Positions 28,570-40,374 of a stretch of DNA of 64,000 nt are shown one piece after another; the first letter of the stretch is position 1; every line of letters begins with the position of its first letter. A program made the translations under genes and the position numbers. Where the stretch lies: NCBI GenBank assembly GCA_950295325.1, contig OX485803.1:17856001-17920000 (forward strand). The letters are read 5' to 3'. The stretch is from Polytrichum commune (lineage: Eukaryota; Streptophyta; Polytrichopsida; Polytrichales; Polytrichaceae). The notes under the pieces are model-generated. The model saw only the letters and a program-made list of their open reading frames with translations, had not been told where the DNA came from and searched no databases.

Positions 28570-30115
28570 TAGGGCTCTTCGCAGGTGAAAGTCATTTCAA
28601 CCTGCCATTGTATGTCTAAAGTGGATTATCAACTGTCGATTCCTGGGCCTACTCAACTGGGCACAATCATTGGATGATGTTGTGTACAAGGTGTTGCGTC
28701 AACTTGAACGAATAAAAGGTCTAGGCTCATTGATAGGGCACGTATAATATTGGCAGAAATATTGGGGTTGGAGACCCAATTTGCTCTCACGCCCGAGTGT
28801 GTTCTTTGATAACCTACCGTACTTTTGGCTAAATATGGAGAATTCTCCATGGAATTATATGTTCTTAAGCTAACTATGGGTTTTCAACAACGGCTTATCA
28901 AACTCTCCCCCTTTTGGTCAGTAATCAAGCAATCTCACTCTCCCAACACCTTATGAAACAAGGATCTAACACCCGGCACTAATCAACAACCATGTGGAAG
29001 GCATCGTGGGGTCCATCTCATGGGAATGCCCATGATGACCCAACACCATCAAAAATCAAATTTTATGATCTCGAGGCGGTTTTTCTTGCTCAAGATTGCA
29101 ACTCTTTCCACCTCTCAGGGAAGAGACTAGATTACCTCCAACCCCATGGAGTGGACTCTTCATACAACATATGAATTAATGTGAGTGTAAGAAAGGCTAT
29201 TATTTGAGGCATTAGCATCTATAGTATACATAAGGGAGAGGTGTTGTTTTTGTAGTGTGTACGTTTGGGAAGGTTGTTAAGAATGTTGAATCAAATGTAA
29301 ATGTACAAAAGGGGCCCTAAGATTTAATGAATTTTTTTGACAAGATCCAATTCACGTTTTCATCCATTGTTGTCATATAGTTGTAGTCCTCAATGACTAC
29401 CTTGTCCATTCTTATTAGGGTTTGTGTTTGGGTTCTAGGTTTACAAACCATAGACTCTTGGAGTGCTCATGGGCTCCCTTGAGTTTTGCTCTTTGAATTG
29501 TGGCTAAGTTATTGTGCTCTTGTCTTTGTTTTTTGATGCAATCGTTGAGTTACATGAAAAAAAATGTTCGACATTTTACTTTCTTCTTGGAAAATGAAAG
29601 CATATTTTATGAGTAACAAAGGCCTATTTATTAGTCCATGTTTTTTTTAAATGTTGTATATGTAGTGGAGGCATTTATCACGTTAATTTTCTTAATAGCA
29701 TAAATACATGAGTCCATTTTTGAGCATGCCGTTAGTATGTATACATTTGATTTTCGTTGTAAACTTCTCGTATATAGGGGCTTTAACTTCATAGTGACCC
29801 ACACACATCATTTAGGTCTCTAGTGAAGAGTCCAACCCCCGAGCCTCCACCTCAAGGGTTTTCTTGAATATGAATGTGAATTGTACTTGAAGCAACCATT
29901 GACACCACAACAACGCAAGATCATTGTTGCTTAACTACACCTCGACTTGTAGACTTGCCATTGAAACTAGATGGTGGTCGACTTTCCCTATCTCCATAGA
30001 TAATAGATTATGCCACTTTTGCTCTTATAATGTAGTTGAAACACTAAGGCACACTTCGTGCTAGAGTTTCCCTTTCATAACTCCATTAGGGATATGTTCC
30101 AATCACTTCTTGAAA
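28570..30115. other. No gene seen
   Basis: AT-rich non-coding sequence with no recognisable element. A short open stretch at 28992-29174 shows no domain. Confidence 0.45.
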
Positions 30116-30119
30116 ATGT

Positions 30120-30262
30120 GGTATTAGGGAATTAGTTCCAAAGATTCCAACTTAAGCACTATATATATATATCAAATACAAACTTGTAGGGGGTCAAATT
30201 TCTATATTGGATGGATGACATGTGTGCACGTATACGGTAATTCTTTCTCTCCACTTGGAGGA
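30120..30262. repeat. Right arm of the 24221 MITE family
   Basis: TTAGTTCCAAAGATTCCAAC, TAGGGGGTCAAATT, ATTGGATGGATGACATGTGT and ATTCTTTCTCTCCACTTGG follow the right half of the element at 24330-24452 in order. An AT repeat interrupts at 30158-30171. Confidence 0.5.
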
Positions 30263-31201
30263 GAGCATGGTTTTATTATTTTACATAGTAGTTGCTTGTA
30301 GATAAGATTTTGGACATGACAAAAACCAGGGAAACGATTAGGGAAGACTGAAAAGGTGATTCATATGACATCTAGATGTCAAACCTAACACGGTAGTCAC
30401 AAATCCCAATCCGATCTTGTTAGAGATGTGCTCCAATAGGATAGGTTTAAATTAGGCTCCGTGTCCCAAAAACTTGGTATCCAAACCATCCAAGTTTCAT
30501 ACTTAAGATTACACACAAGCCTAAAGATTCTTCTGTCAAACTAAGAGGAGTGGTTTTTTTAGTTGAGACCAACACGATTTGGCATGAAAGTGATGCTACA
30601 TAAGCACCACATCAATTTTGTGTACTTTGGACTTGGTTCCTTGTGTAAACTCCACAAACCCATAAAAAAAAATTCTCTTGACCAATAAGACCACTTATTG
30701 TAAAATTTCTTTGACCTTGGATCCTAGTGTAAACCCCACACTAATTATCAAAAAAACCTACCGACCGAGGGGGTTGGGGGTGAAATCGTTCATCACCATC
30801 TAGAACCCAGGAATTTAGATCTCTACCCAAAGTAACAACTAAAAACGGGATTGAAGAACCCAAATTAGTGTGTACCCAAGATGCATCATCAACAATGAAC
30901 CTTTTGGGGTGGAGTTTTTACTGCACCCCTAATGGTAGGTGTTGGGGAACTCAACCCTTAAACCCTAAACCCTTACACAATGTGAAACGCGAGGTTGACA
31001 GAAACGCATGTTCCGTGAACCCCCATGGCCCACAATGGAATGATGGAGATGATGTTGCACAGCTCATAGTTGCAGTGAAATATTGTAATTGATTTGTGTG
31101 TGACAAACAATGTAGCTTAAATTACACCAAGTAGTAAGAGAGAGCATTCGGGGTTTGTGCAGATCATATTTTACTTCCTTGCATTGCTTGTGATCGTGTG
31201 A

Positions 31202-31415
31202 CTCAAGGCTGGTTCACATGGGTCCCAAGTCACTTGAGAGCATGAAAGTGGGGATTTATCACTTCACACACGTTCCAAGTCCTAAGTTCCAAGTATGACA
31301 CGGATGTCTATACCGAAACATTTTTTGGAGGTTAAGCTTGGGACTTGTCTTGACTGACATGAGTGAGATATGAGACTTGGGACTTGAGATGTCATGTGAA
31401 CCAACCTTCAATGTT
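31202..31415. mobile_element. Foldback MITE (GGTTCACATG ends)
   Basis: The left arm CAAGGCTGGTTCACATG, followed by GGTCCCAAGTCACTTGAGA, pairs with the right arm. The right arm, reverse complemented, reads GAAGGTTGGTTCACATG then ACATCTCAAGTCCCAAGTC. No coding capacity. Confidence 0.6.
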
Positions 31416-31509
31416 GGTGTCCTAACCAATGTTGGAGGGCATTGTCTTCTTTTGATATCATAAGATTATCTATAGCGAGGGCTTTGTATTTTTCAATAGA
31501 GTAGATCAT

Positions 31510-31510
<1 letters not shown>

Positions 31511-31600
<90 letters not shown>
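31511..31600. repeat. (CT)45 microsatellite
   Basis: An unbroken CT repeat of 90 bp. No gene is adjacent. The true length may differ between individuals and reads. Confidence 0.97.
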
Positions 31601-31604
<4 letters not shown>

Positions 31605-32769
31605 AAATGTGATACTCTTGACAAGTTGATTAAAACCTCCTACAAAGCCAACAATACTTAATAAGCTTTACACCAAAGTTAGAACATTACACTATACTTA
31701 ACCATAAGTTAAGTGACCACGATTGAGGAAGCTACCACGCTCCACGATTTAGGGTTTCAGTGACCTAAAGCGGCCATTATACCTTTCTAAACCAATACTT
31801 AAACCCTAGACCCTTCCATGTGAAGACTCTTTTACACGCTTGGAGGAGAAAACACTCAGCTTGGATTGTTCAATAAGGCTAAGTAGATACACGATAAGTG
31901 TGGAAGCACATGGTGTTTGGTGTACAAAAGGTTGTTACTGTTCAAGAAAGTTACGCAATATAGCAAAAGAGCACGTTTGTATACTCATTGTTTTGTATTG
32001 AGTATAAGTGTTTGCTAACACTCAATGGACTTGATAGGTGAGGTAAATGTGTGACATGGATTGCAACTGAGCTTAGTTGAAGACACCTGACACACGCCTT
32101 TCTAGCACACAAATGTATGTTTGGGTTGGCACGGGTACATGTGAGGCTAGCTCTTCACATTTCAACATCAACAATAGTGCATTACTAATGTTTGGATGCT
32201 CTTTCACTCTTGAAATATTACACTTGTGAAAGTTATTATGTTACTTTGAATTAGTATCTTGATGTATACACAAATTCCATAAAGTAATCGAGACATTGAG
32301 AATACATACAAATGAGTTATTTAAGTCTACATATCACATATTTGCTTTAGTACTTGGTTGTAACAATAATCATTGGGCACAATGCAATCATATAATAAAC
32401 TAAATTTTGAACTCAGATGCCATATGTGATGGATATTTGCTACCATGACATATATCATAACATTTTAGTAATTTATATCTTTTTATGACAACCCCATGCT
32501 ATTAAACTCTGATTTTAAAGCAAAGAAACATAGCGGAGTATCTAACTATTTTGATAAAGCATACATATTCCTAGTTGAAAGTTCAATCAACTTACTTTGA
32601 TGTAAAACATAGTGCTAAATCCATAGTTACAATATCAGATGCTATATTTAGGGAGGCAACAAACTTGTGATGAAAGAAAATCCCACCCTCCCATTCACCC
32701 ACCCACCCACCCTTGCTTCATTTGGATGAAGAATAAAAAGGAAAAGGCCTCTAAAAAGAGGAAGATAAA

Positions 32770-32870
32770 GCTTTGAAATATGATAACTCTCTCACTCTCT
32801 CTCTCTCTCTAAAAAAATATATTGCATACATGTGTTTCTCTCATTTATCCAACATAAATACCCTTAAATA
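32770..32870. repeat. Left arm of the 24221 MITE family with CT repeat
   Basis: CTCACTCTCTCTCTCTCT leads into a run of A and then CATACATGTGTTTCTCTCAT and TTATCCAACATAAATA, matching the left arm of the MITE at 24238-24290. Confidence 0.45.
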
Positions 32871-32974
32871 ATATGCATGTTGGAGGATTTTTTAGTTAAT
32901 TTTGACATTGAAGTGAATTTGAAGGCGTTGAATCAATCTAATGCAAGTCATTTGATATGAATCGGCCACAAACC

Positions 32975-33330
32975 TATAGGGGGTTGTTTACATCATGCAC
33001 CATAAAGTCGTCCCAAGGCCGTGTAAAATTTGTGATTGGTTGTTGACTTCGTGCTGGGACCACTTCAGTTTACACCAAGGAAAAAATGTTAGAGTGACAA
33101 TGAAGTACAATATCCCCAAAAGACATATTTCAAGGCCTACATTATCCACTGACATGATCTAACAAATTTTACGGTGGGAGAGGCAAAAGAGGTGCTCCAG
33201 TGAAAAAAGAAAAAAAGAAAGGCATGCCCATGGCATGGAAATGTTCTTATCATAAATTTTTAATGAAATGTTTTTCTAGGGAAGAGAAGATGAAGACAAG
33301 AGAAGATAAGAGAATAGTTAGACTTGAGTT
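32975..33330. repeat. Dispersed repeat R3, copy 1
   Basis: Clear ordered identity with 39958-40282: GGGGTTGTTTACA(T/C)CATG, AAGTCGTCCCAAGG, CGGTTTACACCAAGGA-like block, TACATTA(T/C)CCACT, GGTGGGAGAGGCAAAAGAGG and GAAGACAAGAGAAGA(T/C)AAGAG. About 320 bp long and non-coding. Confidence 0.75.
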
Positions 33331-33580
33331 TATCTCAAAACTGCCATTTTTGAACATACATTAAGAAATTCAACACAATTCACTTTTTGGTGCATGGTCA
33401 TTCCTCTTGATCCACATTCCGTTAACACCTAGCAAGGGACCTAAAAACTTTGTAAATTGATTCCTTGAGAAGTCTGACATTGAAGTCGGAGCATGGGAAA
33501 AGGCCATCTTCCATGGTCCGACTTCATGATCCATGGTGGAAACCGGCTCTAGGTTAGGTGTACTTGAAGACCGAGTGAAT

Positions 33581-33900
33581 TCATAGTAAGAAAGAATTGC
33601 TTGTGACAGTGAGTCGAGTGTCCTGTGAGAGGTTGAGCGGGAACTTCAGGCATTGGCAGCGCTTGACATGCAACCTGGTGTCGAAGGACACACGTGTCGA
33701 TGTCCTTATGGGGGACGCCCGAGGGTCCTTATGGATGACCATAATGACAGCCACCTCCAACAAAGCACCTGCCATGTGTCGCCACAACACCACACAAAAA
33801 GGAAAGGGTTGGATACCTCGCCACCTCCCCACCTCCCCATTTTGACTTTGATCTAAGCTCACTCTAGGGGCTCAGGATTCTTGGTCCATTGCGAAGCTCA
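33581..33900. other. GC-richer block, no gene recognised
   Basis: Open on both strands for 80-90 codons (33581-33862 minus, 33597-33845 plus) and GC-richer than its flanks, but neither protein reading has a motif I know. It may be a captured gene piece or simply a less decayed repeat. Confidence 0.25.
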
Positions 33901-33949
33901 AAACGGAGTGAATTGTCCTATAACCTGTTAACCAATTGTTTTAGACGAT

Positions 33950-34125
33950 TCGATTATGTAAATAGAGAGTGAGAGATTTCAAACTAGTCTAGTGGAGTTC
34001 AATTGGAATGAATCAGCCCTCAATCTTGTCGGGACTTATTTTATTTTACTCGTATTGGAGCCCTGTCAATTACAAGAAATGAGTCTACATAGACACCACA
34101 ACTCCCAAGCCAGGTCTCTATTCGA
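33950..34125. repeat. GTCTAC-end MITE family, copy
   Basis: Shares AACTAGTCTAGTGGAGTTCA, ATTGGAATGAATC and the end GAGTCTACATAGACACCACA with the copies at 24463-24720 and 55085-55255. Confidence 0.55.
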
Positions 34126-34234
34126 AGCATTTGCGACTAGCCTATGTAGATTAGATGACATGATAACTCCATAAACATTTTGTTCAAAAGTTACACGTCG
34201 TCGAAACTTCATATAAAGAGTATCAACTATCTAC

Positions 34235-34843
34235 CAGAGCCCAACATTTTCCTTTTAAATTGCACCCATACCCAGACCATGCCCATCAGCAACGACCTAT
34301 GCCCACCCATGCCCACACATAGCATGACATGTGCCCACCCATGCCCACCCATGCCCACCCATGCTATTCAAATTGCGCCCATGCATTCAAAAATTGTGTA
34401 ATGTGTATTACCCGCCTACACCAAGTCTTGGTTGGATCAGACAAATAAAAGGTCGTTCACTATCGCTGGCTTTAGCCCGGAGCACTTCTTGGTTAGCATA
34501 TTCCCTGCATCCGAGAAGTTTGACTCCAATTTGGAGTTGGATGCAGGGATGCACAAAACCGAACGCGTCACGCGCGACATGATGGGGAATGTGGGGGCTC
34601 CTTTCAGCTTCCACCACAAGAGAATACTGAATTTAGCAGTGGTATCCTAATTCATTGGCAATGCTAAGCTCACCGCTGTAATGATCTCATGATCACCCAT
34701 GCCCACCCATGCCCACTCATGAACAATAATATTGCAGCCATGCCCACCCATGCCCACCCATGAACAATAATATCACACCCATACCCACCCAAAACCCATG
34801 GACATGGGTGGGCATGGGCATGGGCACCCGATGTAGGGCTCTG
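34235..34843. mobile_element. Non-autonomous hAT element with ATGCCCACCC arrays
   Basis: An element of 609 bp flanked by identical 8-bp repeats CTATCTAC (34227-34234 and 34844-34851). Its ends are CAGAGCCCAACAT and, reverse complemented, CAGAGCCCTACAT. An 8-bp target duplication with CAG(A/G)G ends defines hAT. Both subterminal regions hold tandem and dispersed 10-bp ATGCCCACCC units (34263-34385 and 34695-34800), and the last block (34800-34827) is inverted so that it can pair. The centre (34410-34680) is GC-richer and open for 73 codons in one frame (34432-34650). I do not recognise that reading; it may be captured host sequence. Confidence 0.85.
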
Positions 34844-34961
34844 CTATCTACCAAATAAGTGTTACGATGTTCCGTGATGTGCATGCACTCTACTTATAGC
34901 AATGCGTAACTTCAAACAGCAAACTGCAACAATATGTGTGAAAGATTTCGCTCTAAGGGCT

Positions 34962-35205
34962 TGGGCTTCACGATGTCTACGAAACACATCCGTCGTGGAT
35001 GAAAGGGCTCTAGTAAAAACAAGTCCCACCTGAGGTTACGAGCCCATTCAATCCACTTAAATCGCGCCAGATGAATCAGGGGAGTTCGATTCTATTTCCG
35101 GTGTCATCACAAATCACCACAAATTCAAGGATATGTAAATGGTTCACGGCATTTTCACCTTGGCAATGGATGAGTTTACGTAGACACCACGGATCCCTAA
35201 GCTTC
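34962..35205. repeat. GTCTAC-end MITE family, copy
   Basis: Starts near GATGTCTACGAAACACATCC, has AAAACAAGTCCCACCTGAGG in the body as at 24515, and ends GAGTTTACGTAGACACCACG before a CCCTAAGC block. Confidence 0.6.
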
Positions 35206-36005
35206 CGGTAGGGCTTCGTCAAACGCTCCCCTCGCATAGCATGCCAAAGGTATTGGGCCCAGTTGCATGGTCAGGTGGAAATGAATGTGTCCATGGTGAC
35301 AAGGCAACTCTCCAGAAGCTGGTCGAGGTTGTGACTCACAGGCATGGCCACCCACTCCTCTTCAATACATATTAAAAAAAACGTGGCGAGTCATCACACC
35401 TTTGTAACTTTGTAACCCAGAGCTTTTAAGGGCAGGTGGACAGGGGCCGGGCAGCCCCCTGAAAAACTTCGAGAGTCTTCTCTGAACCCGACTGAAATTT
35501 TCTGGCCGCCCCGTCCGACTTCGAAAGAAACATTGCCCTTGCATTCTTGAAGGTTACTTTATCCACAACATCTCATATTGAGTGCACTTCATCTTCAAGG
35601 TCCACAATTTTATATATATATTTGCACTTTCATTTAGTTAATAAGTAATTGATTGGGGTTTTGTTCCAGAAGTGAAACCGTCGATACATTATGTAATTAA
35701 CGTAGCCGTCGAAAACATTATAAAATCCTCGTTAGCATTGAGGTTATAATTTTTGTGACTTATGATTTGAAGGGGTCTTTGTTATACTAAAATGGAGCTT
35801 GAATTAGTGTGTTGATTCTAGTATGTATATTTTATAATGGTTTAGGTAGTGCCTTTTAATTTCACAAGTATACGTATGAATTCAAACTAATCAAGCGGAT
35901 TGATTTTTTATTTTTTTGGAATTAATTGTGATATAAACTCAAATATGAGAATTGATGTGCTTAATTACACTTGTTTGGGATTCATCATGCTTGATTAAGT
36001 ATAAA
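35206..36005. other. No gene seen; GC-rich patch at 35415-35545
   Basis: The patch has GGGCAGG, GGGGCCGGGCAGCCCC and GGCCGCCCCG motifs and may be a hAT subterminal region like that at 2656-2800. The rest is AT-rich without recognised content. Confidence 0.3.
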
Positions 36006-36641
36006 GTGCCACTGACCAAGTAATGATAGACTACATGAGAGATGAACTTGCGAACATTCTCACAAACCCACAAGACATTTCTCACACAATACATCACATC
36101 CAACAAACCTCCTTCCAAAGTCAAGCCCCCTTTTGTGACGATATCATATACCACCCACCCCAATGCACATATGTTATCCAAAAAGACTCATGGCACCACA
36201 CTAATGGCCTCATCCTAGAAAGGGAAGGCCCCACAAACTATAGCATAGCCTCTCAATTCACGAGAGAAGTATATGACTTAAGCCTCAAACTAGCTAAAGG
36301 AAAAGCACCGGGCCCATGCAACATCCCAAGTGAAATCCTCAAGGCCCTTCCCAACACATTATGCAACCTCTTCAAATTCTTTCAACAATGTTACAAACTT
36401 TAAAGAATACCACCAGTATGGAAACACAAAAAAATCTTACTACTACACAAAAGAAGACAATCCGTTAATAATCTTCAATTATAGACCCATTGCCCTCGCT
36501 AATACCATATACAATTTCTATTTAAAAAACACCCTCACCTCCCCCTCACAAACCACGGAGAAGACCATAAAATATTACACTATAGCCAAGAATGATTCCG
36601 CCCACAACACAATACCGACTGTCAAATACAAATGATCATTG

Positions 36642-37412
36642 TAGACCTTGGACGACTAACTAAATGGGCAGTTATTTAGCTAGCTAAAAGCTCCAACCAG
36701 CTAAAGCTACACAAGAATTCGGTGCCTCAAAAGAATAGCTAGCTAAAACTAAGTGCCATAGTATGGGCGAGGAAAATTAGCTAGTTGAAGTTAGCTAATA
36801 ACTAGCTAGAATCTGAATGTGATCTCGGTGTTATGAATGATGTCATTGCACCCAAACAATTATCTCGTAGACCCGAACTCATTGAAGCAATGATGTTTTT
36901 GAAATTAAACATGAGCCTGATTCCTAATAATCTAGCATATGTTGCAGAATCTCCGATTTCAAACACCTTGATTCCATCTCGTCTTGAATTGCCATACGAC
37001 ATTGACAATTCCGATGATAAAGAAGAAGAAGAAGAAGAAGAAGATGATGATGATGATTTATCACCAGTGCTAGTCAAAAGTCAGGAAACTGACTATATGT
37101 GTTGATTTTAAACCTTTCAATTTCCTTGTGCAACAACATTGAAATACAAAGCCAACCGATAGCAATATAACCAAATATATATTTTTTGGTTTTGTTTGAA
37201 TGGATTTCTCTCTAGTTTATAATGAATATGCATGTCACACAACTTTTTAGCTAGTCGAAGTTGAGTGAAAATTAGAGTTCCGGAAAAGCTAGCCAACTGG
37301 AGCTAAGTAAGAATCCTAGGTTCGATGAACCTAGTTAGCTAAAGCTAAGTGACAAATAGGGGCCCGGAAAATTTAGCTAGGTGATGCTAGTTGGCCAACT
37401 ATCCAAGGTCTG
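36642..37412 (+). mobile_element. hAT element inserted in the LINE reverse transcriptase
   Basis: The ends are TAGACCTTGGACGACTAAC and, reverse complemented, CAGACCTTGGATAGTTGGC. The flanks are diverged 8-bp repeats GATCATTG (36634-36641) and AATCGTTG (37413-37420). The LINE reading runs up to 36641 (QMII) and resumes with DAKYTF and DIYITHKEYR after 37420, so the insertion is certain. Inside, AGCTAG/CTAGCT motifs crowd both subterminal regions (36670-36800 and 37250-37390). Confidence 0.8.
36833..37105 (+). pseudogene. hAT transposase C-terminal end with acidic tail
   Basis: The reading contains LSRRPELIEAMMFLKLNM, which fits the end of the hAT dimerisation domain (R..L.PE..EA.MFLK.N). It is followed by about 50 residues with a run of 9 Glu and 5 Asp (37019-37056) and a stop at 37105. 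Only the C-terminal exon is present, so this belongs to an internally deleted element. Confidence 0.65.
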
Positions 37413-38999
37413 AATCGTTGCCTCTCCAAAAGATGCAAAATACACATTCCAAGATATATACATCACACACAAAGAATACCGTAATGCCTTTGGATCCATA
37501 GACCATGCTAGGCTCCTCACCATCATGAAAGACCTAGGCTATCCAAACGACGCAATTAGGTTAGTGGGAGACATATATGCCAACTTCATAACATCCTACC
37601 ATGGGAGGTACTTCGGCAACACCCCCCCCCCCCCGGCACACATAAACGGAGGAACTGTCCAAGCAAATACACTAACTCCATAACTATCTATAATATTTCC
37701 TTGAACCCCTTACTAAGATGGCTATGAATAGGATCACTAGGCTATCAATTTAACACCTCCAAAAGCACATGCACCATCATGGCATACATAGCCGACCTAG
37801 CCATCCTCACAAACAACATAGACCACCTCCAACATTGAATCAACAAACTCTAGAAAATTGCGGAAGGGGCACACATGGACCTAAACCTTGCTAAATGTGC
37901 TATTGCACGAAGCATGAACAAAGCCAAAGTCAAACCCATCATTTTCAAAATTTTCATACAAGCACAAAGAATCACATACAAAGAGCAACAATTTTCTATA
38001 CTAGCCCAAATCGAGCCATACACACACCTCGGTCTACATTTTGTACCCCCACTTAAATGGCAAATACAAAAAGATATAACCATATGCAAGGCAAACAAAT
38101 GAAAGTAAACTCCTCCCAACCTTCCAAGCTAAATTATGTCAAAAAAATAAAAATCCTTAACACCATCATCAAAACAAGGCATTACATATGTATACTATGG
38201 CGTCCCCTTATCCAAACTAGATACAAGAAAATTTGACAAAATCCTAAGCAAACTCACCAAAAACAAAAAAAAACAAAAAAAACAAAACATATAAAATTCC
38301 AACCAACACTGCCAACATACTCACCCACCTCAACACCAAACTCTATGGCATCAACACCACATCCATACCCCCAATCTACCTCACATGCATAGGACAACAA
38401 CTTATTCAAGCCCTCAATGACCCTAGATAATTAGGCAAGAGCTACCAAGGGCTCACCAAATACATAGTAACCAATATGGCGGGTCTCTCAAGCTCCCAAA
38501 ACTCACATGTCAAGCATCCTTTAGAGCCCCCCCCCCCCCACATCCAAAACTTTCTTCCTCCTCAAAAGGGAATTTGAAACCCACGTCAATACCCATCACA
38601 AGACCTTTCCTATCCAACAAACCCCACTCAAAATCCAATAGTGCTCCAACCCAAACTACACCTCCCTCCCTTGAGAAGAACAACAAAATCCAACAAAGTA
38701 CCTTAAAACACTCTACCAATACAACATAACCACACTTTAACAAATACAAAATACCAACCAAATGGTCATCATGTCTAAAGAAGAATTCAAACAAAATTAT
38801 AAAACACTCCCCGAAACAATTAGAGAAGCCCTCCAACAAGCCACTCGCATCTCCTTCACACAACAAAGAAACGACCTTGCCCACCACATTCAAACCATAA
38901 CACACATTGCCAACCCACCAACCCCCAACTACCAAGAACTATTGGAAGTGAATAGGACTAGAGGTGATACATATACATATATGTATATATGATTTTCGT

Positions 39000-39990
39000 A
39001 CGTTGGACCCGGACCCTGGTGTAAACCACCCTTAGGGGGGCACTTTAGATGGGAGAGCTCGTGGTCCAAGAACATAGGGATCGATTTGAAGCAAGTCGAG
39101 GCAAATCGAACCCTTGAATCGAACCCACTCTTGGACCCTACCTTCCAAAACGGTTCTTCATAACACAAGCTCTCCTTTGAGCTTCATTCATTAATGTGGA
39201 CCACGAGTGTTCCCTCCAAAATGACACCATGTAGGAGAGACTCAACTTTGCCTATTAATGGTATTGAACTAGACCCTCATCTACATGCCTTCACTTCAAT
39301 TTAGACCTCTCAACCAACATGATCGCTCCATTCTGTTGGACCCCATCTAAAGCGCCGCGTACATAGTGACCATTCACCATACACAATTCCCTTTCACGCA
39401 ACAACTCCACTGCATAACCTTGAGGGGTTGATCACACCAGCCAGTTCTGACATCATCCATCGACATCTCTGGCTGTAATAATGTGAAAAGTGGTAGGCCA
39501 ACATCCATTTCTCAACATAATCCCCAGCAATTTCCCAGTTGGAACCCGGACGGGAACTTTGGTGTGATCGGGGCATGAGCGTTTGCAACCTTCCGGTAGA
39601 CCCATAGAAGGTGAGCTCCACATGTTCACCAAGTGTTCGAATCCAGCCTCCTGCCACTTTGGGTGTGGACACTTGGCCCATTCCCACAGAGTACTTGAGC
39701 TTGATAAAGCTAAACTCAATCCTCATGACTCAAGCCTCCAGTCAAGTCAGATCTGAGGAGTACTCTCCCACTTGTGGCTGCCATAGAATATCATATTGGC
39801 CTCCTCGTTTGATTGGCGAGCACCTCGTTTACCACTACATTTTGATGATAATGTAAAGAAAGGGAGAGTCATACGCGCTTGATGTGTATCCGGAAACACG
39901 ACTAGGATTGACATCATACTGATGTCAAATGTAATTCATCGAAGGAGACGTGTGTGCCTAAGGGGTTGTTTACACCATGGACCCTGAAGT
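39000..39990. mobile_element. Segment between inverted repeats, carrying a coding fragment
   Basis: The left block at 39008-39036 contains CCCTGGTGTAAACCACCC and then TTAGGG. It pairs with 39954-39985, which reads CCTAAGGGGTTGTTTACACC then ATGGACCCTG. Between them lies the coding-like stretch 39394-39726. The right block is also the start of repeat R3, so this may be a composite and not a simple element. Confidence 0.4.
39394..39726 (-). pseudogene. Unidentified coding fragment, 110 codons
   Basis: An open minus-strand reading with balanced composition, unlike the AC-rich LINEs around it. It contains GGWIRTLGEHVELTFYGSTG, then LMPRSHQSSRPGSNWEIAG, DYVEKWMLAYHFSHYYSQR and MMSELAGVINPS. The second half is matched by the broken plus-strand copy at 28390-28530. 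I cannot assign a family. It may be part of a transposon protein or a moved host exon. Confidence 0.4.
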
Positions 39991-40282
39991 CGTCCCAAGG
40001 TCTTGTCAAATATGTGAGTATTTGTTGAACTTGTCCCGGGACTACTTCGGTTTACACCAAGGAGGAAATGTCAAAGTGATCATGGAGTTCGAGGTCCCTA
40101 AAAGACATGTGTTGAGGCCTACATTACCCACTTACATGGTCCAATGGAGTTTGCGGTGGGAGAGGCAAAAGAGGTGCTATGGTAGAAAAGACAAGGGCTC
40201 ATGGCAAAGAAATGCTACCATAATGAAATTTTAATGAGGGGGAAGAGAAGACGAAGACAAGAGAAGACAAGAGAATGGTCAT
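39958..40282. repeat. Dispersed repeat R3, copy 2
   Basis: Same ordered blocks as 32975-33330, here less decayed (for example TTCGGTTTACACCAAGGAGG). A short RF type A fragment follows at 40290-40340 (CTCCTATCGCTTTTGCACCT). Confidence 0.75.
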
Positions 40283-40374
40283 ACTCCTATCGCTTTTGCA
40301 CCTCAACTCTGATTATGAAAGTTGAAATGATGAATTGGTTGAAATAATATTCCAATCCCAAAACCAACCATTCC

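Larger units (their letters stand above)
36009..38960 (+). mobile_element. LINE reverse transcriptase remnant, split by a hAT element
   Basis: AC-rich plus-strand non-LTR retrotransposon. Visible RT parts in order are KGKAPGPCNIPSEILKAL (36297-36350), NYRPIALANTIY (36478-36515), then, after the inserted element, EYRNAFGSIDHARLLTIM (37470-37525), the catalytic region as AYIADLAILTNNIDHL (37785-37830), and MDLNLAKCAI (37875-37905). A post-RT part follows (KEEFKQNYKTLPETIREALQ, 38780-38840). Normal LINEs have YADD in the catalytic motif; here it is AYIAD. Stops and a run of 13 C at 37622-37634 break the frame, so the element is dead. A post-RT match continues in the copy at 40375. Confidence 0.8.

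Noticed and set aside
31511-31600. CRISPR or satellite array
   Set aside because: It is a simple CT microsatellite without spacers.
33581-33862. Overlapping open readings on both strands as a new gene
   Set aside because: Open frames on both strands reflect GC-richer composition. There is no motif, start context or splice evidence.
38510-38935. A 141-codon minus-strand reading rich in Gly and Val
   Set aside because: It is the complement of the AC-rich plus-strand LINE and has no domain of its own.
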